A DNA stretch of 64,000 nucleotides, from the NCBI RefSeq assembly GCF_021728415.1, contig NZ_JAKKDV010000001.1, positions 353,977 through 417,976 on the forward strand. The letters run 5' to 3'. This document shows, piece by piece, positions 19,636 through 26,390 of the stretch (positions are counted from its first letter, which is position 1; each line of letters begins with the position of its first letter). Under the pieces are notes generated by a model that worked only from the letters and a program-made list of their open reading frames with translations, ran no database searches and was not told where the DNA came from. The DNA is from Flaviramulus multivorans. GTDB lineage: Bacteria > Bacteroidota > Bacteroidia > Flavobacteriales > Flavobacteriaceae. A program made the translations under genes and the position numbers.

Positions 19636-19706
19636 GCTATTAATTAGTTCTTAGGGAGAATTATAGAAAGCTCCAAATTGTAATGATTTGGGGCTTTCGC
19701 CTTTTT
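19636..19706 (+). ncRNA. Candidate small RNA 1 of a twin locus
   Basis: A predicted transcript of about 70 nt from gctattaat to a T run at 19702-19706. It contains an unpaired GGGAGAAUUAUAG segment and then a 13-bp hairpin (19666-19678 with 19686-19698, one G-U pair) with loop UGUAAUG. No ATG-started frame is present. It aligns with the second cassette at the 5' end, the purine-rich segment and the loop. It may instead be an attenuator-like leader. Confidence 0.45.
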
Positions 19707-19769
19707 ATAAATACCCTATTTTAATAAAAATACGTAGAAGTGCGTATTTTTTATTTCTTCATTTGGTTG

Positions 19770-19778
19770 TATCTTTAC
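19770..19778 (+). promoter_or_regulatory. Predicted -7 element of small transcript 2
   Basis: TATCTTTAC lies 15 bp after the second palindrome, exactly 146 bp from the corresponding element of transcript 1. Confidence 0.5.
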
Positions 19779-19781
19779 TAA

Positions 19782-19846
19782 GCTATTAATCAACTTTTAT
19801 TGAGAGGAATTTAATGGAACTCTGTGTGTAATAGCACAGAGTTTTT
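19782..19846 (+). ncRNA. Candidate small RNA 2 of a twin locus
   Basis: A predicted transcript of about 65 nt beginning gctattaat, with GAGAGGAAUUUAAUGG and then a 9-bp hairpin (19818-19826 with 19835-19843, loop UGUAAUAG) and a T run. A five-codon frame MELCV starts at the AUG at 19814 after the GAGAGGAA purine run, and its UAA falls in the loop. The leader-peptide/attenuator reading is therefore possible. An outer pairing (ugagag 19801-19806 with cucuca 19850-19855) could extend the structure. Confidence 0.45.
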
Positions 19847-19880
19847 AATCTCTCATATTTAACGCCATAATTTTAAAACT

Positions 19881-19982
19881 ATGGAAAAAAATTATCAGAC
19901 ACTTACCAAATTCTGTTTTATAGGGTTAGCAATTTTAGTTGTTTCAATCATCTTAATAAATATTTTATTATTATTTAGTTAG
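19881..19982 (+). CDS. Possible 33-residue single-helix membrane peptide
   Basis: An ATG-started frame of 33 codons begins MEKNYQTLTKF and continues as one hydrophobic stretch of about 21 residues (FIGLAILVVSIILINILLL) before the stop. It could be a small membrane peptide, cotranscribed with the second small-RNA cassette by read-through. No Shine-Dalgarno or own -7 element is obvious. Its short length means chance cannot be excluded. Confidence 0.4.
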   Translation: MEKNYQTLTKFCFIGLAILVVSIILINILLLFS

Positions 19983-19999
19983 TTTTTAATTTTTCCAAC

Positions 20000-20039
20000 G
20001 AAAAAAGGTGTTGCAAAAAAAATGCAACACCTTTTTTTA
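20000..20039. terminator. Bidirectional terminator between the small-RNA region and sucB
   Basis: A 13-bp stem (aaaaaggtgttgc / gcaacaccttttt) flanked by A and T runs lies 20 bp past the sucB stop. It can serve both strands. Confidence 0.8.
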
Positions 20040-20058
20040 TGAATACAAGTGTATTAAA

Positions 20059-21270
20059 TTATAGCTCTAAAGCTTTTTTAACATCATTGTTCATTAACAA
20101 TTCTACAGGGTTTTCTAGTGCTTCTTTTACTGCAACTAAAAAGCCAACACTTTCTTTTCCATCGATAATTCTATGGTCATACGATAAGGCAACATACATT
20201 ATTGGTCTTATTTCAACTTTACCATCAACAGCAACAGGTCGTTCTACAATATTATGCATTCCTAAAATACCACTTTGCGGTGGATTGATTATTGGAGTAG
20301 ACAACATACTACCGAACACACCACCGTTTGAAATAGTAAATGTCCCACCTGTCATTTCATCAACAGTTATTTGGCCATCTCGTGCACGAATAGCTAATCG
20401 TTTTACTTCGGCTTCAACACCTCTAAAACTCAAATTTTCAGCATTTCGCATTACAGGAACCATGAGCCCTTTTGGACCAGAAACCGCAATACTAATATCA
20501 CAAAAATCATAAGAAACCATTTCTTGTCCATCAATCATAGAGTTAACTGCTGGATACATTTTTAACGCCCTTACAACTGCCAATGTAAAGAAACTCATAA
20601 ACCCTAAACCAACTCCATGCTTTGTTTTAAACGTCTCTTTATATTCGTTTCTCAACGCAAAAATAGGAGACATATCCACTTCATTAAAAGTGGTTAACAT
20701 TGCCGTTGTATTTTTAGCTTCAACTAAGCGCTCTGCTACTTTACGACGAAGCATTGACATTCTACTTCGCGAAGTTCCTCGATTTCCACCAGTTGGCGTT
20801 CCCATAGATGGTACTGCATTTACAGCATCTTCTTTGGTAACTCTACCGTCCTTACCCGATCCTGAAACAGTAGCAGCATCCATACCCTTTTCTGCCAAAA
20901 TTTTCTTAGCAGCAGGACTTGCTGTTCCTGTTGCATAGGTTTTTGTCTCAGAAGTTGTTGGTTTTGGTGTCTCAACTTTAGGAGCTTCTTCTTTTTTCTC
21001 ACTTTTAGGAGCGCTACTCCCTTCTGGTTTTTCTGCACTTGTATCGATTAAGCAAACAACTGCTCCAACAGCTACGGCGTCGCCTTCTTCAGCTTTCAGG
21101 GTAATTGTTCCACTTGCTTCTGCAGGTAATTCAAGTGTTGCTTTATCACTATCTACTTCTGCAATAGCTTGATCTTTTTCAACATAATCCCCATCTTCAA
21201 CTAACCACGTAGCAATTTCAACCTCTGTTATAGACTCACCTGGTGAAGGCACTTTCATTTCTAAAATCAT
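20059..21270 (-). CDS. sucB: 2-oxoglutarate dehydrogenase E2, dihydrolipoyl succinyltransferase
   Basis: The E2 core of the 2-oxoglutarate dehydrogenase complex, which transfers the succinyl group from E1 to CoA. In its 403 residues are one lipoyl domain (1-75, with the lipoylated lysine in [11 protein letters not shown]), an Ala/Pro/Glu/Lys-rich linker, an E1/E3-binding domain (about 115-150, [13 protein letters not shown]) and the catalytic acyltransferase domain ending with [11 protein letters not shown]. It follows sucA by 36 bp on the same strand. Confidence 0.96.
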   Translation of the reverse strand: MILEMKVPSPGESITEVEIATWLVEDGDYVEKDQAIAEVDSDKATLELPAEASGTITLKAEEGDAVAVGAVVCLIDTSAEKPEGSSAPKSEKKEEAPKVETPKPTTSETKTYATGTASPAAKKILAEKGMDAATVSGSGKDGRVTKEDAVNAVPSMGTPTGGNRGTSRSRMSMLRRKVAERLVEAKNTTAMLTTFNEVDMSPIFALRNEYKETFKTKHGVGLGFMSFFTLAVVRALKMYPAVNSMIDGQEMVSYDFCDISIAVSGPKGLMVPVMRNAENLSFRGVEAEVKRLAIRARDGQITVDEMTGGTFTISNGGVFGSMLSTPIINPPQSGILGMHNIVERPVAVDGKVEIRPIMYVALSYDHRIIDGKESVGFLVAVKEALENPVELLMNNDVKKALEL

Positions 21271-21306
21271 TCTTTATAATTTTAATGGTATCTTATTTTT
21301 TTAAAT

Positions 21307-24048
21307 CTACTCTTTATCAAAAACTGCGTTTATTACACGCTGTTGTCTTCTCTTATCTCTTGTGCTAGACCCCGGTGCTGGTACCGAACTATATGGTCTT
21401 GAGCAAACTTCCAGTTTAACTAAATCCATACGTTGAGCCATAAAACTCCACGCTCCCATATTTTTAGGTTCTTCTTGCGCCCAAATATAGTTTTCAACAT
21501 TCGGATATAAGTTGATGGCTTCTTGAATTTTTTCCAAATGAAGTGGAAACAACTGCTCAATTCTAATTAAAGCAACATCTTGCCTGTTTAATTCCTCTCT
21601 TGCTTCTAATAAATCATAATAAAACTTACCCGTACAAAAAACTAATTTCTTAACAGCGTTTGGACTTATTGTATCATTAATTACTTCTTGAAAATGCCCT
21701 GATGCTAATTCATTAATAGATGACACCGCCTTTGGATGACGAAGCAAGCTTTTCGGAGTAAATACAATCAGTGGTTTTCTATAGTCACGTTTCATTTGAC
21801 GGCGTAACAGGTGAAAGAAATTTGCTGGTGTTGTACAATCAGCTACAATCATATTATCTTCTCCACACAGTTGTAAATAACGCTCGATTCTCGCCGATGA
21901 ATGTTCTGAACCTTGACCCTCGTAACCATGAGGCAATAACACTACAATACCATTTTGAGATTTCCACTTATCTTCTGCAGCCGATAAATACTGGTCGAAA
22001 ATAATTTGGGCTCCATTGCTAAAATCACCAAATTGCGCTTCCCAAATAGTTAAGGTATTAGGGTTAGCCATAGCATAACCATAATCAAACCCAAGTACGC
22101 CATATTCAGACAAAAAGGAATTATAAATATCCATTTTACCTTTGTTCTCTGGGTTCGTGTTTAATAAGTTTATACGTTCTTCTGAGACCTCATCTCGTAA
22201 AATAGCATGACGATGGCTAAATGTTCCACGCTCCACATCCTGACCTGAAATACGTATATTATACCCTTCTTCCATTAAACTACCATAAGCCAAAGTTTCA
22301 GCCATACCCCAATCTAATGTATCAGATTCGAAAACCATTTTTGAACGGCCTTCTAAAATACGTTCGGCTTTACGCAAAAATTTTACGCCATCAGGAACCG
22401 TAGAAACTATTTTTGAGATATTTTCTAACTTATTTTTAGGATACTTGGTATCTTCAGATACGAGCATAGCATCAATACCTTTACGTTCAAATCCTTGCCA
22501 ACGCTCTTGCATAAACTCTCGTACTTTTGAGGAGACTGCTTCCTTAGCTTTATTATATTCAGCTTCTAGCGTATCTTTAAAATTTGAAACAATATTATCT
22601 ACGTACCCTTTGTCAACTGTATTTTCCGCAATTAACTTGTCTGAATATATCTTAAAAGGGTTTGGATGTTTTGCAATATTCTTATAAAGCTTAGGTTGCG
22701 TAAAACGCGGTTCGTCACCTTCATTATGTCCATACTTCCTGTAGCCTAATAAATCAATATAAACATCCTTTTTATATCGCATTCTATATTCTAATGCAAG
22801 TTCTACGGCATGTACAACGGCTTCAGCATCATCGGCATTTACATGTAATACAGGCGATAAAGTTACCTTGGCTACATCAGTACAATAGGTACTTGAACGG
22901 GCATCTAAATAATTGGTTGTAAACCCTATTTGGTTATTTACAACAATATGAATAGTTCCTCCTGTTTTGTAACCGTTTAACTGACTCATTTGAGCTACTT
23001 CGTAAACTACGCCTTGTCCTGCAATTGCTGCATCACCATGCACTATAATAGGAATGATTTTAGAATTATCCCCATCATAATCACTATCAATTTTAGCACG
23101 TGTTATACCTTCCGCAACAGGGGCAACAGTTTCTAGATGTGATGGATTTGGCACCAAATTCATCTTAATGTTTTTACCGTTTTGATATGTTTTATCTAGG
23201 GTTAAACCTAAATGGTATTTTACATCTCCATCAATATTTTCGTCTTCAAAATCTTTACCTTCAAACTCGCTAAAAAGTTCGTGCAGGGGTTTTCTAAAAA
23301 TATTTACCAGTGTACTTAAACGCCCCCTATGAGCCATTCCTAATACACATTCTTTTACGCCGTATTTTTCAACCGCATAAAACAATACATTACTAACAGC
23401 AGGAATAAGCGACTCTCCTCCTTCTAACGAAAAACGTTTTTGTCCAACATATTTAGTTTGTAAAAAGTTTTCGAATGTTACAGCTTGGTTTAATTTTGAA
23501 AGAATGTATTTTTTTGTTTCAACCGAAAAATTAGGTTGATTATCATTTCTGTTTAGCTGATCTTGCCACCATTTAATAACCTCAGGATTACGCAAATACA
23601 TATACTCTACCCCGATGGAGCTACAATATATTCTTTCAAGATGTGCAACAATTTCTCGCAATGTTTGCGCTCCTATCCCTAAAATTTCACCAGCGTTAAA
23701 AACGGTATCTAAATCATTATCAGAAAGGTCGAAATTACTTAAATCTAATGTCGGCGAGTAGGTTCTTCTATCTCTTACTGGGTTTGTTTTTGTGAATAAA
23801 TGCCCTCGCATTCGGTAACCGTCAATAAGCCTTACAACATGAAATTCTTTTTGAACATGTTCTGGTATTTGGGTTGAAACACCTTCAATAATTTCGCCAT
23901 TTAACCCAAAATTCTCACTACCAAAATCGTAGCCTTGGAAAAAGGCTCTCCAACTTGGTTCTACAGAATCTGGATTTTGTAAATATTGATCGTATAAATC
24001 AGCAAAATAAGCTGTGTGAGCTGCATTTAAAAATGAAAATTTATCCAT
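21307..24048 (-). CDS. sucA: 2-oxoglutarate dehydrogenase E1
   Basis: The thiamine-diphosphate-dependent E1 component decarboxylates 2-oxoglutarate in the TCA cycle. It has 913 residues, close to the usual 930. The N-terminal AAYFADLYDQYLQNP segment, the active-site strand GMAHRGRLSTLVN and the ThDP/Mg region HGDAAIAGQGVVYEVAQMS are present, along with the C-terminal transketolase-like half (VVLLPHGYEGQGSEHSSAR). It is the first gene of sucA-sucB. E3 is not in this window. Confidence 0.97.
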   Translation of the reverse strand: MDKFSFLNAAHTAYFADLYDQYLQNPDSVEPSWRAFFQGYDFGSENFGLNGEIIEGVSTQIPEHVQKEFHVVRLIDGYRMRGHLFTKTNPVRDRRTYSPTLDLSNFDLSDNDLDTVFNAGEILGIGAQTLREIVAHLERIYCSSIGVEYMYLRNPEVIKWWQDQLNRNDNQPNFSVETKKYILSKLNQAVTFENFLQTKYVGQKRFSLEGGESLIPAVSNVLFYAVEKYGVKECVLGMAHRGRLSTLVNIFRKPLHELFSEFEGKDFEDENIDGDVKYHLGLTLDKTYQNGKNIKMNLVPNPSHLETVAPVAEGITRAKIDSDYDGDNSKIIPIIVHGDAAIAGQGVVYEVAQMSQLNGYKTGGTIHIVVNNQIGFTTNYLDARSSTYCTDVAKVTLSPVLHVNADDAEAVVHAVELALEYRMRYKKDVYIDLLGYRKYGHNEGDEPRFTQPKLYKNIAKHPNPFKIYSDKLIAENTVDKGYVDNIVSNFKDTLEAEYNKAKEAVSSKVREFMQERWQGFERKGIDAMLVSEDTKYPKNKLENISKIVSTVPDGVKFLRKAERILEGRSKMVFESDTLDWGMAETLAYGSLMEEGYNIRISGQDVERGTFSHRHAILRDEVSEERINLLNTNPENKGKMDIYNSFLSEYGVLGFDYGYAMANPNTLTIWEAQFGDFSNGAQIIFDQYLSAAEDKWKSQNGIVVLLPHGYEGQGSEHSSARIERYLQLCGEDNMIVADCTTPANFFHLLRRQMKRDYRKPLIVFTPKSLLRHPKAVSSINELASGHFQEVINDTISPNAVKKLVFCTGKFYYDLLEAREELNRQDVALIRIEQLFPLHLEKIQEAINLYPNVENYIWAQEEPKNMGAWSFMAQRMDLVKLEVCSRPYSSVPAPGSSTRDKRRQQRVINAVFDKE

Positions 24049-24203
24049 TGTTTTTATTAATCCCGTTTGGGTTGGTCAAAATATTTATCAAAAATACAAC
24101 TTTTACCAAAATAAGATGTTTCTTTAAGTATATTTATAATCAGTTAAAGTTCGTTTAATAAAAAAATTAATTATTCCTTAAATTTTTATGAATATCTTAA
24201 AGT

Positions 24204-24734
24204 ATGAAGTTGTTTATTTCGATTTACGAAAAGGTTATAGTTGTTTTAATTCTAACATTATTTTGTGCTCAATTAACTTTTTCACAAGAAGTTAAAAGTG
24301 ATTTTTGGAGCCACGTAAGATTTGGCGGCGGTATTGGATTAAGCTTTGGTGATGGTTTTTTTAGTGCTACTATTGCTCCAAGTGCTATATACGAATTCAA
24401 CCAGTTCTTTGCATTTGGTTTTGGACTTAACGCCACTATAGCCAACCAAAAGCAGGTTTATAAATCCACTATTTTGGGCGGTAGTTTAATTGGTTTGTTC
24501 AATGCGATTCCAGAATTACAACTTTCGACGGAGTTTGAAGAGCAAAATGTTAGCAGAAAATATGATGCTAATTTAAATATTCCTGATGACAACTATTGGT
24601 CACCCGCATTATTTTTGGGTGCTGGTTACAGAAACGGTAATGTTACTTTAGGTATACGATATGATGTATTATACGACCGAGAAAGGAGCATTTATTCAGA
24701 CCCTTGGGCACCTTTTGTTAGGTTTTATTTTTAA
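24204..24734 (+). CDS. Small outer-membrane barrel protein next to sucA
   Basis: A 176-residue protein with a signal peptide (about 1-28, ending TFSQ). Short glycine-rich strands (VRFGGGIGLSFGDGFFSATI, FFAFGFGLNATIA, SPALFLGAGYRNGN) end in FVRFYF, as in an eight-strand barrel. I recall homologues next to sucA in flavobacteria being labelled alpha-ketoglutarate decarboxylase. Nothing in this protein supports that activity, and the name probably spread from the neighbour. It converges with the Rrf2 gene, overlapping by 4 bp. Confidence 0.75.
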   Translation: MKLFISIYEKVIVVLILTLFCAQLTFSQEVKSDFWSHVRFGGGIGLSFGDGFFSATIAPSAIYEFNQFFAFGFGLNATIANQKQVYKSTILGGSLIGLFNAIPELQLSTEFEEQNVSRKYDANLNIPDDNYWSPALFLGAGYRNGNVTLGIRYDVLYDRERSIYSDPWAPFVRFYF

Positions 24735-25165
24735 AGTGGAAGAAAAGAGTTGCCTAAAGTAACTTCATATGCTAAATCTTTAATACGTTTATTTTTTAAG
24801 TTTTTTAAAATCTTGTTTCTAGATTCACTTAATATATTATGCAAAGGACAGGGCTTTTCTTCATTACATTTTTTTAAACTTAACATACAGGCATTTAACT
24901 TTTTTTCTCCATCAATAACCCTTACTACATCCAGTACCGTTCTATTCAAGTTTTCTTCATTTAAATAAAACCCCCCTTTTGGTCCTCTTACTGAAGAAAT
25001 CATATTTTTCTTAGCTAGTTCTTGAAGCAATTTAGCTATATAAGCCTTTGGAACATTTATAGGTATTGAAATATCCTTAACCATAATTTTTTTGTTTTCG
25101 GTTGAATTTATTGCTAAAAACAAAACAGATTTTATGGCATATTTTGAAGAGTTTGAAAACATCAT
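24731..25165 (-). CDS. Rrf2-family regulator with three-cysteine cluster
   Basis: A 144-residue Rrf2-family winged-helix regulator. The HTH region (about 1-70) contains SSKYAIKSVLFLAI, VPKAYIAKLLQELAK and the wing VRGPKGGFYL. Three cysteines follow in CMLSLKKCNEEKPCPLHNIL, matching the Fe-S cluster ligands of IscR/NsrR relatives, so it probably senses NO, redox or Fe-S status. A frame extends upstream to 25318 but would run through its own promoter and overlap the divergent cytochrome gene, so the start at 25165 (or the next ATG, 25162) is chosen. Divergent from the nos genes, it is a likely regulator of them and of itself. Confidence 0.85.
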   Translation of the reverse strand: MMFSNSSKYAIKSVLFLAINSTENKKIMVKDISIPINVPKAYIAKLLQELAKKNMISSVRGPKGGFYLNEENLNRTVLDVVRVIDGEKKLNACMLSLKKCNEEKPCPLHNILSESRNKILKNLKNKRIKDLAYEVTLGNSFLPL

Positions 25166-25183
25166 GCTGTATAAAAATGAACA

Positions 25184-25191
25184 CAAATATA
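25184..25191 (-). promoter_or_regulatory. -7 element of the Rrf2 gene
   Basis: On the minus strand TATATTTG lies 18 bp before the ATG at 25165, which supports the short start. The inverted repeat at 25195-25210 directly abuts it upstream. Confidence 0.55.
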
Positions 25192-25194
25192 AAA

Positions 25195-25230
25195 AAGATA
25201 TTTTTATCTTAAATATGATTTTTATCATAT
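25195..25230. promoter_or_regulatory. Two inverted-repeat operators between the Rrf2 gene and the nos operon
   Basis: Site 1 is AAGATA-N4-TATCTT (25195-25210). Site 2 is ATATGAT-N4-ATCATAT (25213-25230). Both are perfect, with a 4-bp centre, and their centres are 19 bp apart. Site 2 has the TGAT-N4-ATCA core of FNR-type sites and is centred about 41 bp before the start predicted from the -7 element at 25251. Site 1 abuts the Rrf2 promoter. Confidence 0.6.
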
Positions 25231-25250
25231 TACTTCTCCATCCTACATCA

Positions 25251-25258
25251 TAGTTTTG
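25251..25258 (+). promoter_or_regulatory. -7 element of the nos operon
   Basis: TAGTTTTG matches TAnnTTTG, 19 bp before the cytochrome c ATG. There is no -33 TTG, as expected for an activator-dependent promoter. Confidence 0.5.
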
Positions 25259-25277
25259 TCTTATAAAATAAATAGAC

Positions 25278-25775
25278 ATGAAGACAACGCTAAAATTAAT
25301 CACCATTTTATTTGCCACGTTATTAATGAGTTGTGGTGGTAAAGAAGAAAAAAAGAAAGAAGGTTTTTCCTATGAAAAAAAGACAACTACAGAACAACCT
25401 GTAAAAAAAGTTGAAATTATTCCTGCTTCAAAAAAAGTAGACCTAACCAATAAAGGTGTTGGTCCTATAACTTCAATATCACTATCCACCGACATTAATC
25501 AAGAAATAGCTACTCACGGAGCTGATGTATTTAAAAAAATGTGTACTGCTTGCCACAGACCCGATAAAAAATTTATTGGCCCTGCTCCTACTGGAATTTT
25601 AGAACGCAGAACTCCTGAATGGGTTATGAACATGATTCTCGATCCTGAGGGAATGGTGAAAAATGATCCTTTAGCAAAAGAACTTTTAATTGAATTTAAC
25701 GGTTCACCTATGGCAAATCAAAATTTAACAGAAGAAGAAGCCAGAGCAGTATTAGAATATTTTAGAACCTTATAA
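25278..25775 (+). CDS. Monohaem cytochrome c lipoprotein
   Basis: A 165-residue lipoprotein (lipobox ending LLMSC, Cys19) with a Lys/Glu-rich linker and one class I cytochrome c domain. The haem site CTACH is near residue 90 and a candidate Met ligand is in GSPMANQNLTEEEARAVL near the C-terminus. As first gene of the nos operon it is the probable electron donor to nitrous oxide reductase, analogous to the cytochromes of clade II nos clusters. The next gene starts 9 bp after its stop. Confidence 0.87.
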   Translation: MKTTLKLITILFATLLMSCGGKEEKKKEGFSYEKKTTTEQPVKKVEIIPASKKVDLTNKGVGPITSISLSTDINQEIATHGADVFKKMCTACHRPDKKFIGPAPTGILERRTPEWVMNMILDPEGMVKNDPLAKELLIEFNGSPMANQNLTEEEARAVLEYFRTL

Positions 25776-25784
25776 AAATGTAAT

Positions 25785-26363
25785 ATGAAACCAATTAAAC
25801 ATCTATTTTTAGTTTTTGCACTCATAGCTTTTGTTTGCTCTTGTAAAAACGGAAACAATGAAGCCTCAACGATCTCTACAGCTGATCAAGCTGATGGAAC
25901 TACAACAGAACGATCTGGTCAAGCCTTTATTGAAGATGATGAAGGGTTGCCAACGGTTTTGAGCATAGCAATAGGATCTCCAGACCATACTACTTTGGTC
26001 GCAGCTGTTCAAGCGGCACAATTGGAGAATGCCTTAGTAAACGCTGGACCTTTAATGGTTTTTGCACCTACAAACGAAGCTTTTGCAGCCTTACCAGAAG
26101 GAACAGTAGAAAACCTATTAAAGCCAGAAAATAAGGAGGCATTAGCTAATATCTTAAAATACCATGTAACACCTGGCAACTATTCAAAAGACTTTTTAAA
26201 GAAATTTAAAAAGCTTGGGCAAGCCAATAATGGTTATGTACAGGTTGAGGTTGTAGATGGTGAGCCACTTATTGATGGCGCCAAAATCCTAGCAAGTGTA
26301 TCTGCTGGTAATGGTATCGTACATGTTATTGACAAGGTATTATTACCACCAACTGAAGAATAA
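25785..26363 (+). CDS. Fasciclin-domain lipoprotein
   Basis: A 192-residue protein with a lipoprotein signal (lipobox ending FVCSC, Cys20) and one fasciclin (FAS1) domain at about 60-190. The characteristic segments PLMVFAPTNEAFAALPEG and NGIVHVIDKVLLPP are present. FAS1 domains mediate adhesion or protein contacts. Its place between cytochrome c and nosZ suggests a part in assembly or electron-donor docking at the cell envelope. I recall fasciclin genes in nos clusters of other Bacteroidota. Confidence 0.85.
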   Translation: MKPIKHLFLVFALIAFVCSCKNGNNEASTISTADQADGTTTERSGQAFIEDDEGLPTVLSIAIGSPDHTTLVAAVQAAQLENALVNAGPLMVFAPTNEAFAALPEGTVENLLKPENKEALANILKYHVTPGNYSKDFLKKFKKLGQANNGYVQVEVVDGEPLIDGAKILASVSAGNGIVHVIDKVLLPPTEE

Positions 26364-26390
26364 AAAACACTAATCTAATATAATTTAACA

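Larger units (their letters stand above)
19579..19754 (+). repeat. Two identical 30-bp palindromic elements (19579-19608, 19725-19754)
   Basis: The 30-bp sequences are identical and 146 bp apart. The core is a dyad with half-sites aaatacgta and tgcgtattt around a 4-bp centre (gaag). Each is followed after 15 bp by TAnnTTTAC and then by gctattaat at the same distance, with no gap in the alignment from 19579/19725 to 19644/19790. The size and symmetry suit a dimeric HTH regulator. Confidence 0.85.

Noticed and set aside
24204-24734. Naming this gene alpha-ketoglutarate decarboxylase
   Set aside because: It is a signal-peptide barrel protein with no thiamine-diphosphate motif. The name would only reflect the neighbouring sucA.
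25166-25318. Longer N-terminus of the Rrf2 regulator
   Set aside because: It would translate through the regulator's own -7 element and both operators and overlap the divergent cytochrome gene. Rrf2 proteins start at the SSKYAIK region.
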